A stretch of DNA of 15,125 nt from an uncultured Oscillospiraceae bacterium (GCA_910587255.1 CAJUKT010000036.1:1-15125), one strand, 5' to 3'. Positions 1-8,119 are shown, counted from the first letter of the stretch. Notes: generated by a model from the letters alone, not told the origin. Program-made: numbers and translations.

Positions 1-3
1 GAC

Positions 4-360
4 GTGAAGCTGTCCAAGGTGACGGTGGTGTGCGCTCAGGCCAAGTTCGAGCAGCTCAAGTCCGCCATGAACGACATCGGCGTCACCGGCATGACCGTCG
101 CCCAGGTGCTGGGCTGCGGCATCCAGAAGGGCCGCACGGAGTATTACCGGGGCGTGCCCATGTCCATGAACCTGCTTCCCAAGCTCCAGGTGGACATGGT
201 GGTGTCCAAGGTCCCGGTGGCCCAGGTGGTGGACGCCGCCCGGAAGGCGCTGTATACCGGCCATATCGGGGACGGAAAGATCTTTGTCTACGGCGTGGAG
301 CAGGCTGTCAAGGTCCGTACCAATGAGCGGGGCTACGACGCCCTCCAGGGAGAGGAATAA
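4..360 (+). CDS. glnB: PII-family nitrogen regulatory protein (GlnB/GlnK-like)
   Basis: PII proteins are small trimeric cytosolic sensors that bind ATP/ADP and 2-oxoglutarate and control ammonium transporters, glutamine synthetase or other nitrogen enzymes. The 118-residue product has the family layout: an N-terminal strand-helix ending in GMTV, the Q-K-G segment (Q41, K42), a T-loop starting TEYYRG, the conserved LPK (K60), and the nucleotide-binding B-loop TGHIGDGKIFV near residues 85-95, followed by a C-terminal RTNERG. The position equal to E. coli Tyr51, the uridylylation site, is Met53, so classical uridylylylation is not expected. The GTG at 4 gives two more N-terminal residues than E. 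coli GlnB; the frame is open to the window edge, so the true start, or fusion to an upstream transporter domain, cannot be decided. It sits ahead of four glutamine-using enzymes. The family call is safe; GlnB versus GlnK is not resolved. Confidence 0.93.
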   Translation: MKLSKVTVVCAQAKFEQLKSAMNDIGVTGMTVAQVLGCGIQKGRTEYYRGVPMSMNLLPKLQVDMVVSKVPVAQVVDAARKALYTGHIGDGKIFVYGVEQAVKVRTNERGYDALQGEE

Positions 361-369
361 AGAATACCC

Positions 370-397
370 CAGGGCAAGGGCTGGTTCCCTTGCCCTG
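370..397 (+). other. Strong intergenic hairpin between glnB and purF
   Basis: A perfect 10-bp inverted repeat (AGGGCAAGGG at 371-380 and CCCTTGCCCT at 387-396), extended by one C-G pair, surrounds a 6-nt loop. It lies 9 nt after the glnB stop and about 27 nt before the purF start. No T-tract follows, so it is not a standard intrinsic terminator on the plus strand. It could be a partial terminator, an mRNA-stability stem that separates glnB and purF expression, or an attenuation element. Confidence 0.6.
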
Positions 398-424
398 AGG
401 GCGTTGACACAAGGGAGTGTTACC

Positions 425-1786
425 ATGGAGCTTCATGAGGAGTGCGGCGTGTTCGGCGTCTATGACCCCGCCGGAGACTGCGCCCGCACCGCCTATTATG
501 GCCTGTACGCCCTCCAGCACCGGGGGCAGGAGGCCTGCGGCATCGCCGCCATCAACGACCGGGAGCTGTCCTATCACAAGGACGCGGGACTGGTGGGTGA
601 GGTGTTCCACGAGGCGGTCCTGGACCGGCTGAACGGGACCATGGCGGTGGGCCATGTGCGCTATTCCACCACGGGCGGGACCCGCCGGGAGAACGCCCAG
701 CCTCTGACGCTGAGGTACGTTAAGGGCACCCTGGCTCTGGCCCACAACGGCAATCTGCCCCACGCGGACCAGCTGCGCGCACAATTCGAGTACCAGGGGG
801 CCATCTTCCAGACCACCAGCGACTCCGAGCTCATCGCCTACGCCATCGCCCAGGCCCGGCTGCGCTGTCCCTCGGTGGAGGAGGCGGTGCGCCGGGCGCT
901 GGCAGGGCTGCGGGGGGCCTGGTCCCTCATCGTCATGTCGCCCCGGAAGCTGGTGGCCGCCCGGGACCCTTGGGGCTTCCGGCCCCTGTGCATGGGCCGA
1001 CGGGGAGAGGTCGTGGTGTTCGCCTCCGAGAGCTGCGCCCTGGATGCGGTGGGGGCCCGGTTCGAGCGGGAGCTGGGCCCCGGCGAGATCGTGGCGGTGG
1101 AGGACGGGCGGGTGCGCACTGTCCAGCCTCCATCGGCGGGCGGCGGACACCTGTGCATTTTTGAGTACATCTACTTTGCCCGGCCCGACTCCGCCATCTG
1201 CGGCCAGAGCGTCCATCAGGCCCGGCTTCGGGCGGGGCGGTTCCTGGCCCAAGAGCACCCGGCGGAGGCCGATGTGGTGATCGGTGTGCCCGACTCCGGG
1301 CTGGACGCCGCCCTGGGCTATGCGGAGGAGTCCGGCATCCCCTACGGGGTGGGGCTGGTGAAAAACCGCTATATCGGCCGCACCTTCATCACCCCCGGCC
1401 AGGGCCGCCGGGAGCAGGCGGTGCGCATCAAGCTGGGGGCGCTGAGAAGCTGCGTGGAGGGGAAACGGGTGGTGATGGTGGACGATTCTATTGTCCGGGG
1501 CACCACCTCCCGGCAGATCGTGTCCCTGCTGCGGGAGGCGGGGGCTGCGGAGGTGCATCTGCGTTCCTCCGCGCCGCCCTTTATGGCTCCCTGCTATTTT
1601 GGCACGGACATCCCAGACAAGGAGGAGCTGATCGCCTGCCGCTGTTCGGTGGAAGAGATCAGGGCGCGGACCGGGGCGGACAGCCTGGGCTTTTTGAGCC
1701 TGAACGCGCTGAAGCGCATTGCCCCGGACGCGGTCTGCGGCTTCTGCGACGGGTGCTTTACGGGGAAGTACCCCATGTCCCTGTGA
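425..1786 (+). CDS. purF: Amidophosphoribosyltransferase (PurF)
   Basis: Catalyses the first committed step of purine synthesis: PRPP plus glutamine gives phosphoribosylamine, glutamate and pyrophosphate. The ATG at 425 is chosen over longer in-frame starts because it follows an AGGGAG ribosome site and gives the usual short propeptide (MELHEE) before Cys7, the Ntn-hydrolase nucleophile exposed by processing. The glutaminase half shows LQHRGQE, GHVRYSTTG and LAHNGNL. The C-terminal PRTase half carries the PRPP loop VVMVDDSIVRGTT near residues 349-361. The cysteines in HLCIFEYIYF, in APCYFG and in the C-terminal CGFCDGC match those that ligate a 4Fe-4S cluster in the Bacillus-type enzyme, which suggests an oxygen-sensitive form. 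At 453 aa it is close to the Bacillus length. It is followed 63 nt later by asnB. Confidence 0.97.
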   Translation: MELHEECGVFGVYDPAGDCARTAYYGLYALQHRGQEACGIAAINDRELSYHKDAGLVGEVFHEAVLDRLNGTMAVGHVRYSTTGGTRRENAQPLTLRYVKGTLALAHNGNLPHADQLRAQFEYQGAIFQTTSDSELIAYAIAQARLRCPSVEEAVRRALAGLRGAWSLIVMSPRKLVAARDPWGFRPLCMGRRGEVVVFASESCALDAVGARFERELGPGEIVAVEDGRVRTVQPPSAGGGHLCIFEYIYFARPDSAICGQSVHQARLRAGRFLAQEHPAEADVVIGVPDSGLDAALGYAEESGIPYGVGLVKNRYIGRTFITPGQGRREQAVRIKLGALRSCVEGKRVVMVDDSIVRGTTSRQIVSLLREAGAAEVHLRSSAPPFMAPCYFGTDIPDKEELIACRCSVEEIRARTGADSLGFLSLNALKRIAPDAVCGFCDGCFTGKYPMSL

Positions 1787-1810
1787 CCCAGGGAACAATA
1801 AAAGGCCCAT

Positions 1811-1826
1811 GGCTCCGGCGGGAGCC
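1811..1826 (+). other. Small stem-loop between purF and asnB
   Basis: GGCTCC and GGAGCC form a perfect 6-bp stem around a GGCG loop, 24 nt after the purF stop and just upstream of the asnB ribosome binding site. There is no T-run, so read-through into asnB is likely. It may only be an mRNA structure. Confidence 0.35.
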
Positions 1827-1849
1827 GGGAGGGCGGAAAGAGGAGACAT

Positions 1850-3430
1850 ATGTGCTCGATCATCGGTTATTGCGGCCCTGTGGCTGATTTTGGCGCCTTT
1901 CAGCGGGGCTTTGGCCGCACCGTCAGCCGCGGCCCGGACGACAGCCGGGTGCTCCGGGCCGGAGACGGCCTGTTGGGCTTCCACCGGCTGTCCATCATGG
2001 GCCTCACCCCCGAGGGGATGCAGCCCTTTGAGCGGGAGGGCAGCTGCTGTGTGTGCAACGGCGAGATCTATGGCTTTGAGCGGCTCAGGAAGATACTGGA
2101 GGGGAAAGGCTATGCGTTCCAGAGCGGGTCCGACTGCGAGATCCTGCTCCCCCTGTATCGGGAGTATGGCACGGCTATGTTTGCCATGCTGGACGCGGAG
2201 TTTGCCTGCGTCATCTATGACGGCACTGCGGGGGAGTTCATCGCCGCCCGGGACCCCATCGGCATCCGGCCCCTCTATTACGGGCATGACCGCAGCGGAT
2301 CCGCCGTCTTTGCCAGTGAGCCAAAGAACCTGGTGGGGATCGTGGAGCATATCCTTCCGTTCCCGCCGGGACACTATTACAAGGACGGCAGATTTGTGTG
2401 CTACCGGGACATTGCCCAGGTGGAGCGCGTCTGCCGGGACGGCATGGACGCTATCTGCGCCAACATCCGGGAAAAGCTCATCGCCGGAGTGGAAAAGCGG
2501 CTGGTCGCCGACGCCAAGGTGGGCTTTCTCCTGTCCGGCGGGCTGGACTCCTCCCTGGTGTGCGCCATCGCCGCCAGGCGGAGCCGTGCCCCGATCCGCA
2601 CCTTCGCCATCGGCATGGACACCGACGCCATCGACCTGAAATACGCCCGCCAGGTGGCAGACTACATCGGCAGCGACCACACGGAGGTCATCATCACCCG
2701 TCAGGATGTGCTGGACAGCCTGGAGACGGTGGTGGAGCTGCTGGGCACCTATGACATCACCACCATCCGGGCCAGCGTTGGGATGTACCTGGTATGCAGG
2801 GCCATCCATGAGCGGACGGATATCCGGGTGATTCTCACCGGGGAGATCTCCGATGAGCTGTTCGGCTACAAGTACACCGACTACGCCCCCAACCCCCGGG
2901 CCTTCCAGGAAGAGGCGGAGAAGCGGCTCCGGGAGCTGCATATGTACGATGTGCTCCGGGCGGACCGGTGCATCTCGGTGAACTCCCTGGAGGCCCGGGT
3001 GCCCTTCGGCGACCTGGACTTTGTGGAGTATGTCATGTCCATCGACCCGGAGAAAAAGCTGAACAAATACGGCATGGGCAAATATCTCCTGCGCAAAGCT
3101 TTTGCAGGAGACTGGCTCCCAGAGGGTATCCTGTGGCGGGAAAAGGCGGCCTTCTCCGACGCGGTGGGCCACTCCCTGGTGGACGACCTGAAGGAGTACG
3201 CCGGGGGGCGGTACACCGACGGGGAATTCGACGAGCGGCGGCGGAAGTACGATCATGCCCGGCCCTTCACCAAGGAGTCCCTGCTCTACCGGGAGCTCTT
3301 CGAGAACTATTACCCAGGCCAGAGCCGGATGGTGGCGGATTTCTGGATGCCCAACAGGGACTGGGAGGGCTGCGATGTGGACGACCCCTCCGCCCGGGTG
3401 CTGGCAAACTATGGAGACAGCGGGGTGTGA
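1850..3430 (+). CDS. asnB: Asparagine synthetase, glutamine-hydrolysing (AsnB)
   Basis: Makes asparagine from aspartate, ATP and glutamine. The ATG at 1850 follows AGAGGAGA and puts Cys2 directly after the initiator Met, as the class II (Ntn) glutaminase needs: MCSIIGY, then RGPDDS, FHRLSI and CNGEIY. The C-terminal synthetase domain has the ATP pyrophosphatase loop SGGLDSS at about residues 229-235, then GEISDELFGY and the EARVPFGD segment typical of AsnB. It is 526 aa, near the E. coli AsnB length (about 554). Nothing points to the longer peptidoglycan- or lasso-associated homologues. It sits between purF and guaA, with only 2 nt before the guaA start, so translational coupling is likely. 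Confidence 0.95.
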   Translation: MCSIIGYCGPVADFGAFQRGFGRTVSRGPDDSRVLRAGDGLLGFHRLSIMGLTPEGMQPFEREGSCCVCNGEIYGFERLRKILEGKGYAFQSGSDCEILLPLYREYGTAMFAMLDAEFACVIYDGTAGEFIAARDPIGIRPLYYGHDRSGSAVFASEPKNLVGIVEHILPFPPGHYYKDGRFVCYRDIAQVERVCRDGMDAICANIREKLIAGVEKRLVADAKVGFLLSGGLDSSLVCAIAARRSRAPIRTFAIGMDTDAIDLKYARQVADYIGSDHTEVIITRQDVLDSLETVVELLGTYDITTIRASVGMYLVCRAIHERTDIRVILTGEISDELFGYKYTDYAPNPRAFQEEAEKRLRELHMYDVLRADRCISVNSLEARVPFGDLDFVEYVMSIDPEKKLNKYGMGKYLLRKAFAGDWLPEGILWREKAAFSDAVGHSLVDDLKEYAGGRYTDGEFDERRRKYDHARPFTKESLLYRELFENYYPGQSRMVADFWMPNRDWEGCDVDDPSARVLANYGDSGV

Positions 3431-3432
3431 CG

Positions 3433-4968
3433 ATGCAGACCATTTTGATTCTTGATTTTGGCGGCCAGTATGGCCAGCTCATTGCCCGGCGTGTGCGGGA
3501 GTGTGATGTCTACTGCGAGATCAAGCCCTGGACCACCCCGCTTGCCCAGATGAGGGCCATGGACCCCATCGGTATTATCTTTACCGGCGGTCCAGGATCT
3601 GTCTATCTGGACGGCGCCCCGCGTGTAGACCCGGCGATCTTTACTTGGGGTGTGCCCATTTTGGGGATCTGCTACGGATGCCAGCTTATGGCACAGTCCC
3701 TGGGGGGACGGGTGATCTCCGCCCAGGAGGACACGGCCCGGGAGTACGGGGAGTCCCGCACTTATTACGATGTCTCCTGCAAGCTGTTCCAGCGGCTGCC
3801 CGTCCAGAGCGTGTCCTGGATGAGCCACAGCGACTACATAGACCAGGTTCCAGAGGGCTTTGTCTCGACCGCCCATACCGACACCTGCCCCAGCGCCGCC
3901 ATTGCCGATGAGCGCCGAGGGTTTTATGGGGTACAGTTTCACCCGGAGGTTGGACATACGGAGCACGGCGTAGATATGATCCGTAACTTCTTGTTTGATA
4001 TCTGCCGGGCCAAGGGCAACTGGACCATGAGGAACTATAAAAACGTCGTTATCGCGGGGCTGCGGGAGAAAATTGGCACGGGAAACGTCCTGCTGGCCCT
4101 GTCCGGCGGTGTGGATTCATCGGTGGCCGCCGCCCTGCTGGCGGAGGCGGTGGGACCACAGCTCACCTGCGTCTTTGTGGATCATGGTCTTATGCGCCGA
4201 AAGGAAGCGGATGAAGTGGAACGGGCTTTCGCTCCCTGGGACATAGATTTTGTCCGGGTGGATGCCGAAGAACGCTTCCTGTCCAGGCTGGCCGGGGTGG
4301 AGGATCCGGAGCGAAAGCGGAAAATTGTGGGAGATGAGTTTATCCGGGTTTTCGAGGAAGAGGCCCAAACGCTGGGGAAGGTGAAGTTCCTGGCCCAAGG
4401 CACCATCTACCCTGATGTGATCGAGTCAGGCGCGGGAAGTGCCGCCGTTATCAAGAGCCACCACAATGTGGGTGGTCTGCCCGGCCATGTGGAGTTTGAT
4501 GAGATTGTGGAGCCTCTGCGGATGCTTTTTAAGGATGAGGTGCGCCGGTTGGGTCGGGAGCTGAACCTGCCCGAGTACCTGGTATCCCGCCAGCCCTTCC
4601 CCGGTCCTGGGCTGGCCATCCGCATCATCGGTGAGGTGACAAAGGAGAAAGCGGATACTTTGCGCCGGGCCGATTTTATCTTCCGGGATGAGGTGGCCCG
4701 GGCCGGTGAGGACAAAAATCTCAGCCAGTATTTTGCGGTTTTGACCAATACCCGCTCGGTAGGGGTGATGGGGGACAGGCGTACCTATGATTACACCCTG
4801 GCGCTTCGGGCGGTGACCACCTCTGACTTCATGACGGCCAGCTGGGCACGGATACCCTATCCGCTGCTGGACAGGGTATCCACCCGGATCATCAACGAGG
4901 TGGAAGGAATCAGCCGCGTTACCTATGACATTACCAATAAACCTCCGGCTACGGTGGAGTGGGAGTGA
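3433..4968 (+). CDS. guaA: GMP synthase (glutamine-hydrolysing)
   Basis: Converts XMP to GMP using ATP and glutamine. The ATG at 3433 gives MQTILILDFGGQYGQL, the canonical N-terminus; longer in-frame starts would run through asnB in another frame. Residues 1-190 are a class I glutamine amidotransferase with the triad Cys80 (GICYGCQ), His170 and Glu172 (FHPE). Next come the ATP pyrophosphatase loop LSGGVDSS (about 223-230) and a C-terminal dimerization domain ending NKPPATVEWE, the usual GuaA tail. The 511-aa length is normal. The start lies 2 nt after the asnB stop with only a weak GGAGAC-type ribosome site inside asnB, so coupling to asnB translation is plausible. pyrG follows after 6 nt. 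Confidence 0.97.
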   Translation: MQTILILDFGGQYGQLIARRVRECDVYCEIKPWTTPLAQMRAMDPIGIIFTGGPGSVYLDGAPRVDPAIFTWGVPILGICYGCQLMAQSLGGRVISAQEDTAREYGESRTYYDVSCKLFQRLPVQSVSWMSHSDYIDQVPEGFVSTAHTDTCPSAAIADERRGFYGVQFHPEVGHTEHGVDMIRNFLFDICRAKGNWTMRNYKNVVIAGLREKIGTGNVLLALSGGVDSSVAAALLAEAVGPQLTCVFVDHGLMRRKEADEVERAFAPWDIDFVRVDAEERFLSRLAGVEDPERKRKIVGDEFIRVFEEEAQTLGKVKFLAQGTIYPDVIESGAGSAAVIKSHHNVGGLPGHVEFDEIVEPLRMLFKDEVRRLGRELNLPEYLVSRQPFPGPGLAIRIIGEVTKEKADTLRRADFIFRDEVARAGEDKNLSQYFAVLTNTRSVGVMGDRRTYDYTLALRAVTTSDFMTASWARIPYPLLDRVSTRIINEVEGISRVTYDITNKPPATVEWE

Positions 4969-4974
4969 ATTTGT

Positions 4975-6591
4975 ATGACAAAGTATATTTTTGTCACCGG
5001 CGGGGTGGTGTCCGGGCTGGGCAAGGGCATCACGGCGGCGTCCCTAGGGCGGCTTTTGAAGCAGCGGGGGCTGCGGGTGCGGGTGCAGAAGCTGGACCCC
5101 TACCTCAATGTGGACCCGGGCACCATGTCCCCCTACCAGCACGGGGAGGTGTTCGTCACCGACGACGGGGCGGAGACCGACCTGGATTTGGGCCACTACG
5201 AGCGGTTTATAGACGAAAACCTCACCGTGAACTCCTCGGTGTCCGCCGGGCGGGTCTACTGGAACGTCCTCAACCGGGAGCGGGCGGGGGACTATTTAGG
5301 GGGCACGGTGCAGATCATCCCCCATATCACCGACGAGATCAAGCGGCACATCTACTCCCTGGAGGGAGAGGACGCCGACGCGGCCATTGTGGAGATCGGC
5401 GGCACCGTGGGCGACATCGAGAGCCAGCCCTTTTTGGAGGCCATCCGGCAGGTGGCCGCCGAGCGGGGGCGGCAGAACGTGATGTTCATCCATGTGTCCC
5501 TCATCGTGTCCATCCCCGGCTCCGGGGAGCTGAAGTCCAAGGCCACCCAGCACTCCGCCAAGGAGCTGCTCAGCCTGGGCATCCAGCCCGACGTGATCAT
5601 GTGCCGCAGCGACGCCCCCGTCCCCCAGGACATTTTGAATAAGATTTCCCTGTTCTGCAATATCCCCGTGGACCACGCCATCCCCAACCTGACGGCGGAG
5701 CTGCTGTACGAGGTGCCCCTCATGCTGGAGCGGGAGGGGCTGGCCGACGTGGTGGTTCGGCGCTTAGGACTGATCTGCCACGCGCCGGACCTCACCGAGT
5801 GGGCCACCATGGTCCACCGGGCCAAGCATCCCAAGGGGAGCGTGACCATCGCCCTGGTGGGCAAGTACGTGGGGCTCCACGACGCCTATCTGTCGGTGGC
5901 GGAGGCGCTGACCCACGGGGGTATCGAAAATGGCGTCTCGGTGGACATCCGCTGGGTCAATTCCGAGGAGGTCACGGCGGATACGGCAGACCGCCTGCTG
6001 TCGGGTGTTCATGGAATTTTGGTGCCCGGCGGCTTCGGGGGCCGGGGCGTGGAGGGCAAGATCCAGGCCATCCGCTTCGCCCGGGAGAACGGGGTGCCCT
6101 TCCTGGGTATCTGCTTGGGGATGCAGCTGGCGGTGGTGGAGTTTGCCCGGAATGTGTGCGGCCTGGCGGGGGCCCACTCCTCTGAGCTTGACCCCCGCAC
6201 CCCCCACCCCGTCATCGACCTGATGTCCGATCAGGTGGGGGTGACGGCCAAGGGCGGCACCATGCGGCTGGGAAGCTACCCCTGCCGGTTAAAGGAGGGC
6301 TCCCTGGCAGCGGCTGTCTACGGCGCGCAGGAGATCAGTGAGCGCCACCGCCATCGCTACGAATTCAACAACGACTACCGGGAGGCGCTGACAAAGGCGG
6401 GACTGGCCCTGTCCGGCCTGTCCCCGGACGGGCGGCTGGTGGAGGTTATCGAGCTGCCGGATCACCCCTGGTTCGCGGCGGGGCAGTTCCACCCGGAGCT
6501 GAAGTCCCGGCCCAACCGGGCCCACCCGCTGTTTCGGGAGTTCGTGGCCGCGTCAATGGAGCGGAAACGCAAGGCCGATTCCGAAATTTGA
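4975..6591 (+). CDS. pyrG: CTP synthase
   Basis: Aminates UTP to CTP with ATP and glutamine. The ATG at 4975 gives the canonical MTKYIFVTGGVVSGLGKG N-terminus with the P-loop at residues 9-18. The synthase domain continues through LDPYLNVDPGTMSPYQHGEV and GAETDLDLGHYERF. The C-terminal class I amidotransferase has Cys380 (GICLGMQ) and His506/Glu508 (FHPEL). The 538-aa length is standard. Its ribosome site (GTGGGAG) overlaps the end of guaA, and the gap to guaA is 6 nt, so the two genes are almost certainly co-transcribed. Placing the pyrimidine enzyme among purine genes makes sense by the shared use of glutamine amide rather than by base pathway. Confidence 0.97.
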   Translation: MTKYIFVTGGVVSGLGKGITAASLGRLLKQRGLRVRVQKLDPYLNVDPGTMSPYQHGEVFVTDDGAETDLDLGHYERFIDENLTVNSSVSAGRVYWNVLNRERAGDYLGGTVQIIPHITDEIKRHIYSLEGEDADAAIVEIGGTVGDIESQPFLEAIRQVAAERGRQNVMFIHVSLIVSIPGSGELKSKATQHSAKELLSLGIQPDVIMCRSDAPVPQDILNKISLFCNIPVDHAIPNLTAELLYEVPLMLEREGLADVVVRRLGLICHAPDLTEWATMVHRAKHPKGSVTIALVGKYVGLHDAYLSVAEALTHGGIENGVSVDIRWVNSEEVTADTADRLLSGVHGILVPGGFGGRGVEGKIQAIRFARENGVPFLGICLGMQLAVVEFARNVCGLAGAHSSELDPRTPHPVIDLMSDQVGVTAKGGTMRLGSYPCRLKEGSLAAAVYGAQEISERHRHRYEFNNDYREALTKAGLALSGLSPDGRLVEVIELPDHPWFAAGQFHPELKSRPNRAHPLFREFVAASMERKRKADSEI

Positions 6592-6610
6592 GATACATGG
6601 AGGAAAGAGA

Positions 6611-7366
6611 ATGGAAAAGCAGACATTACTTTATGAGGGAAAGGCAAAAAGGGTCTATGCGACCCAAGATCCCGAACTGCTCATCGTGTCCTATAAAGAC
6701 GACGCCACCGCGTTCAATGGAGCAAAAAAGGGGACCATCCAGGGAAAGGGAGTCATCAATAACCAAATGAGCAATCTGCTGATGGCGCGGCTGGAAAGGC
6801 AGGGGGTCCCCACTCACTTTGTCCGGGAGCTGGGCCCTCGGGAGACGTTGGTGAAGCGGGTCTCCATTGTGCCGCTGGAGGTCATTGTGCGAAATTTGTC
6901 GGCGGGTTCTTTCTCCAAGCGATACGGTGTGGAGGAAGGGACGGCCTTTGATGAGCCGACTTTGGAATTTTCCTACAAAAATGACGAACTGGATGACCCG
7001 CTGCTCAACGATGACCACGCGGCGGCATTGAAGCTGGCCACACGGGCGGAGCTGGCCCTGATCCGGGGCTATGCTTTTCAAATCAACCGGCTGCTCAGGG
7101 AGATTTGGGCGGACAGGGGCGTCATTCTGGTGGACTTCAAAGTGGAGTTTGGCCGTCTGCCCGATGGGACCATCGTGCTGGCGGATGAGATCAGTCCCGA
7201 TACCTGCCGCCTGTGGGACGCCAAAACACGGGAAAAGCTGGACAAGGACCGCTTCCGCCGGGACCTGGGCGGAGTGGAAGATGCCTACCGCCGGGTGATG
7301 GAGCGGCTCACAATTCTGTGTGGGGACGACCTCGTCCAAGAGCACAAAAACTGTGTAACGCGGTGA
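6611..7366 (+). CDS. purC: SAICAR synthetase (PurC)
   Basis: Joins aspartate to CAIR with ATP in the eighth step of IMP synthesis. The ATG at 6611 follows GGAGGAAA at good spacing, 19 nt after the pyrG stop. Family signatures are visible: LLYEGKAKRVY at the start, the VRNLSAGSFSKRYG loop, DDHAA, then KVEFGRLPDG and DEISPDTCRLWD. The 251-aa length matches single-domain bacterial PurC. It is the last intact gene of the cluster; the next recognisable DNA, a relaxase remnant, begins 25 nt after its stop, and no intrinsic terminator is visible. Further pur genes may once have followed and been displaced by the mobile element; that is inference. Confidence 0.97.
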   Translation: MEKQTLLYEGKAKRVYATQDPELLIVSYKDDATAFNGAKKGTIQGKGVINNQMSNLLMARLERQGVPTHFVRELGPRETLVKRVSIVPLEVIVRNLSAGSFSKRYGVEEGTAFDEPTLEFSYKNDELDDPLLNDDHAAALKLATRAELALIRGYAFQINRLLREIWADRGVILVDFKVEFGRLPDGTIVLADEISPDTCRLWDAKTREKLDKDRFRRDLGGVEDAYRRVMERLTILCGDDLVQEHKNCVTR

Positions 7367-7391
7367 GTGCGCTGGTTCAGGAGGTGCGCTG

Positions 7392-7662
7392 ATGGCGACC
7401 TTTACCACGATCCGATGCAAAAAGCAGTCCGCCTTCATCGAGATACAGATGACCAAGGAACTCTTCCGCAAGACAGGCGGGACGCAGTTCTAAGTCTCTC
7501 TCAACAGAGGACGACATCACGCCCCAGGAGATCGACGCCATCGGTCTGGAGTTTGCACAGAAACAGTTCCCGGATTTCGAGGTGTGGTCGCCACCCACAT
7601 TGATGCTGGCAGCATCCACTTGCTGGCCAGCTCCGGCTTCCGCACATCTGAAAGGCTGCACT
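7392..7662 (+). pseudogene. Decayed relaxase N-terminus (conjugative nuclease remnant)
   Basis: An AGGAGG ribosome site precedes an ATG at 7392 that opens MATFTTIRCKKQSA, like the first residues of clostridial relaxases. The reading then jumps to a segment ending RKTGGTQF and stops at 7491-7493, which suggests an internal deletion. In another frame the text continues as DDITPQEIDAIGLEFAQKQFPDFEV. After a further 1-nt shift it reads VVATHIDAGSIH, matching the metal-binding THxDxxxIH motif of the relaxase/mobilization nuclease family, then SGFRTSERLHW. Several frame breaks and the missing C-terminus make this a non-functional remnant. It is the only relaxase trace for the mobC genes downstream. 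Assignment rests on recalled motifs, not an alignment. Confidence 0.7.
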
Positions 7663-7935
7663 GGTTGATGAACGCCAAGGAGAGCACATCGTTTTCCTGA
7701 CCGAGACGGTGGCGGCGGTCAATGCGCTATTCCATTTTCAGTGTGTTCATAGGGCAAGTCGTAGTGAATCACAGAGGCGGCCTCCTCCAGGTTGAAACCC
7801 CGTGCGCTGTTGTCGGCAGAAAGCAGCACTTCGCCGTCCTGTTTAAAACTGCTGAATCATATTGTGATTCGCGCCGCCGTGGTACAGCAGGGATATACCG
7901 TACTGCTGGAGGAGGCGTAGACTGGCATAGATTGG
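7660..7935 (-). pseudogene. SNF2-type helicase C-terminal remnant
   Basis: Read leftward on the minus strand, the sequence gives YASLRLLQQYGISLLYHGG, then after one shift LLSADNSARGFNLEEAASVIHYDLPYEHTE, and after another shift DRRHRLGQENDVLSLAFINQ. These are the RecA-like helicase C domain signatures of SNF2 proteins: the S(T)D-ARGFNLE motif V region and the arginine-finger motif VI, RxHRxGQ. SNF2-related proteins are common cargo of clostridial conjugative elements. At least two frame breaks and loss of the N-terminal ATPase half make it a pseudogene. It abuts the relaxase remnant tail to tail, so the junction near 7660 is probably a deletion or recombination scar. Confidence 0.7.
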
Positions 7936-7987
7936 CCTTCAAAAGGAAATATTTCTGCGCCAATAATAATGGCTGCCAAATTTCTCC

Positions 7988-8016
7988 CTGACAAGCCATC
8001 AACAGTGAGTTATACT
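7988..8016 (+). promoter_or_regulatory. Candidate sigma-70/A promoter for the parB-like gene
   Basis: CTGACA (7988-7993) and TATACT (8011-8016) are separated by exactly 17 bp, one mismatch from consensus in each hexamer. The predicted transcript would have a leader of about 310 nt before the TTG start at 8333. This was seen by eye only; there is no nearer convincing promoter. Confidence 0.4.
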
Positions 8017-8119
8017 GTGCGATACAGCAGTTTGATTGGATAATATTATTTTAATTTTGTATCATCATTAATCAGGCTTTCCCGAAAGAGATTGGAAATC
8101 ATTTATAGGCTTAACGCTG

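Noticed and set aside
404..432. TTGACA before purF as a -35 promoter element
   Set aside because: No -10-like hexamer occurs at 16-18 bp; the place expected holds coding sequence of purF (GAGCTT).
308..3256. A 982-codon open frame on the minus strand opposite purF and asnB
   Set aside because: It is a GC-rich antisense shadow: both plus-strand genes have complete family signatures and the minus product shows no recognisable motif.
2968..3432. An N-terminal extension of guaA
   Set aside because: The extra 155 codons run in another frame of asnB and have no family similarity; the canonical GuaA N-terminus begins at 3433.
7722..7991. A rightward 89-codon open frame
   Set aside because: The opposite strand here reads as SNF2 helicase motifs V and VI, so the plus-strand frame is a shadow.
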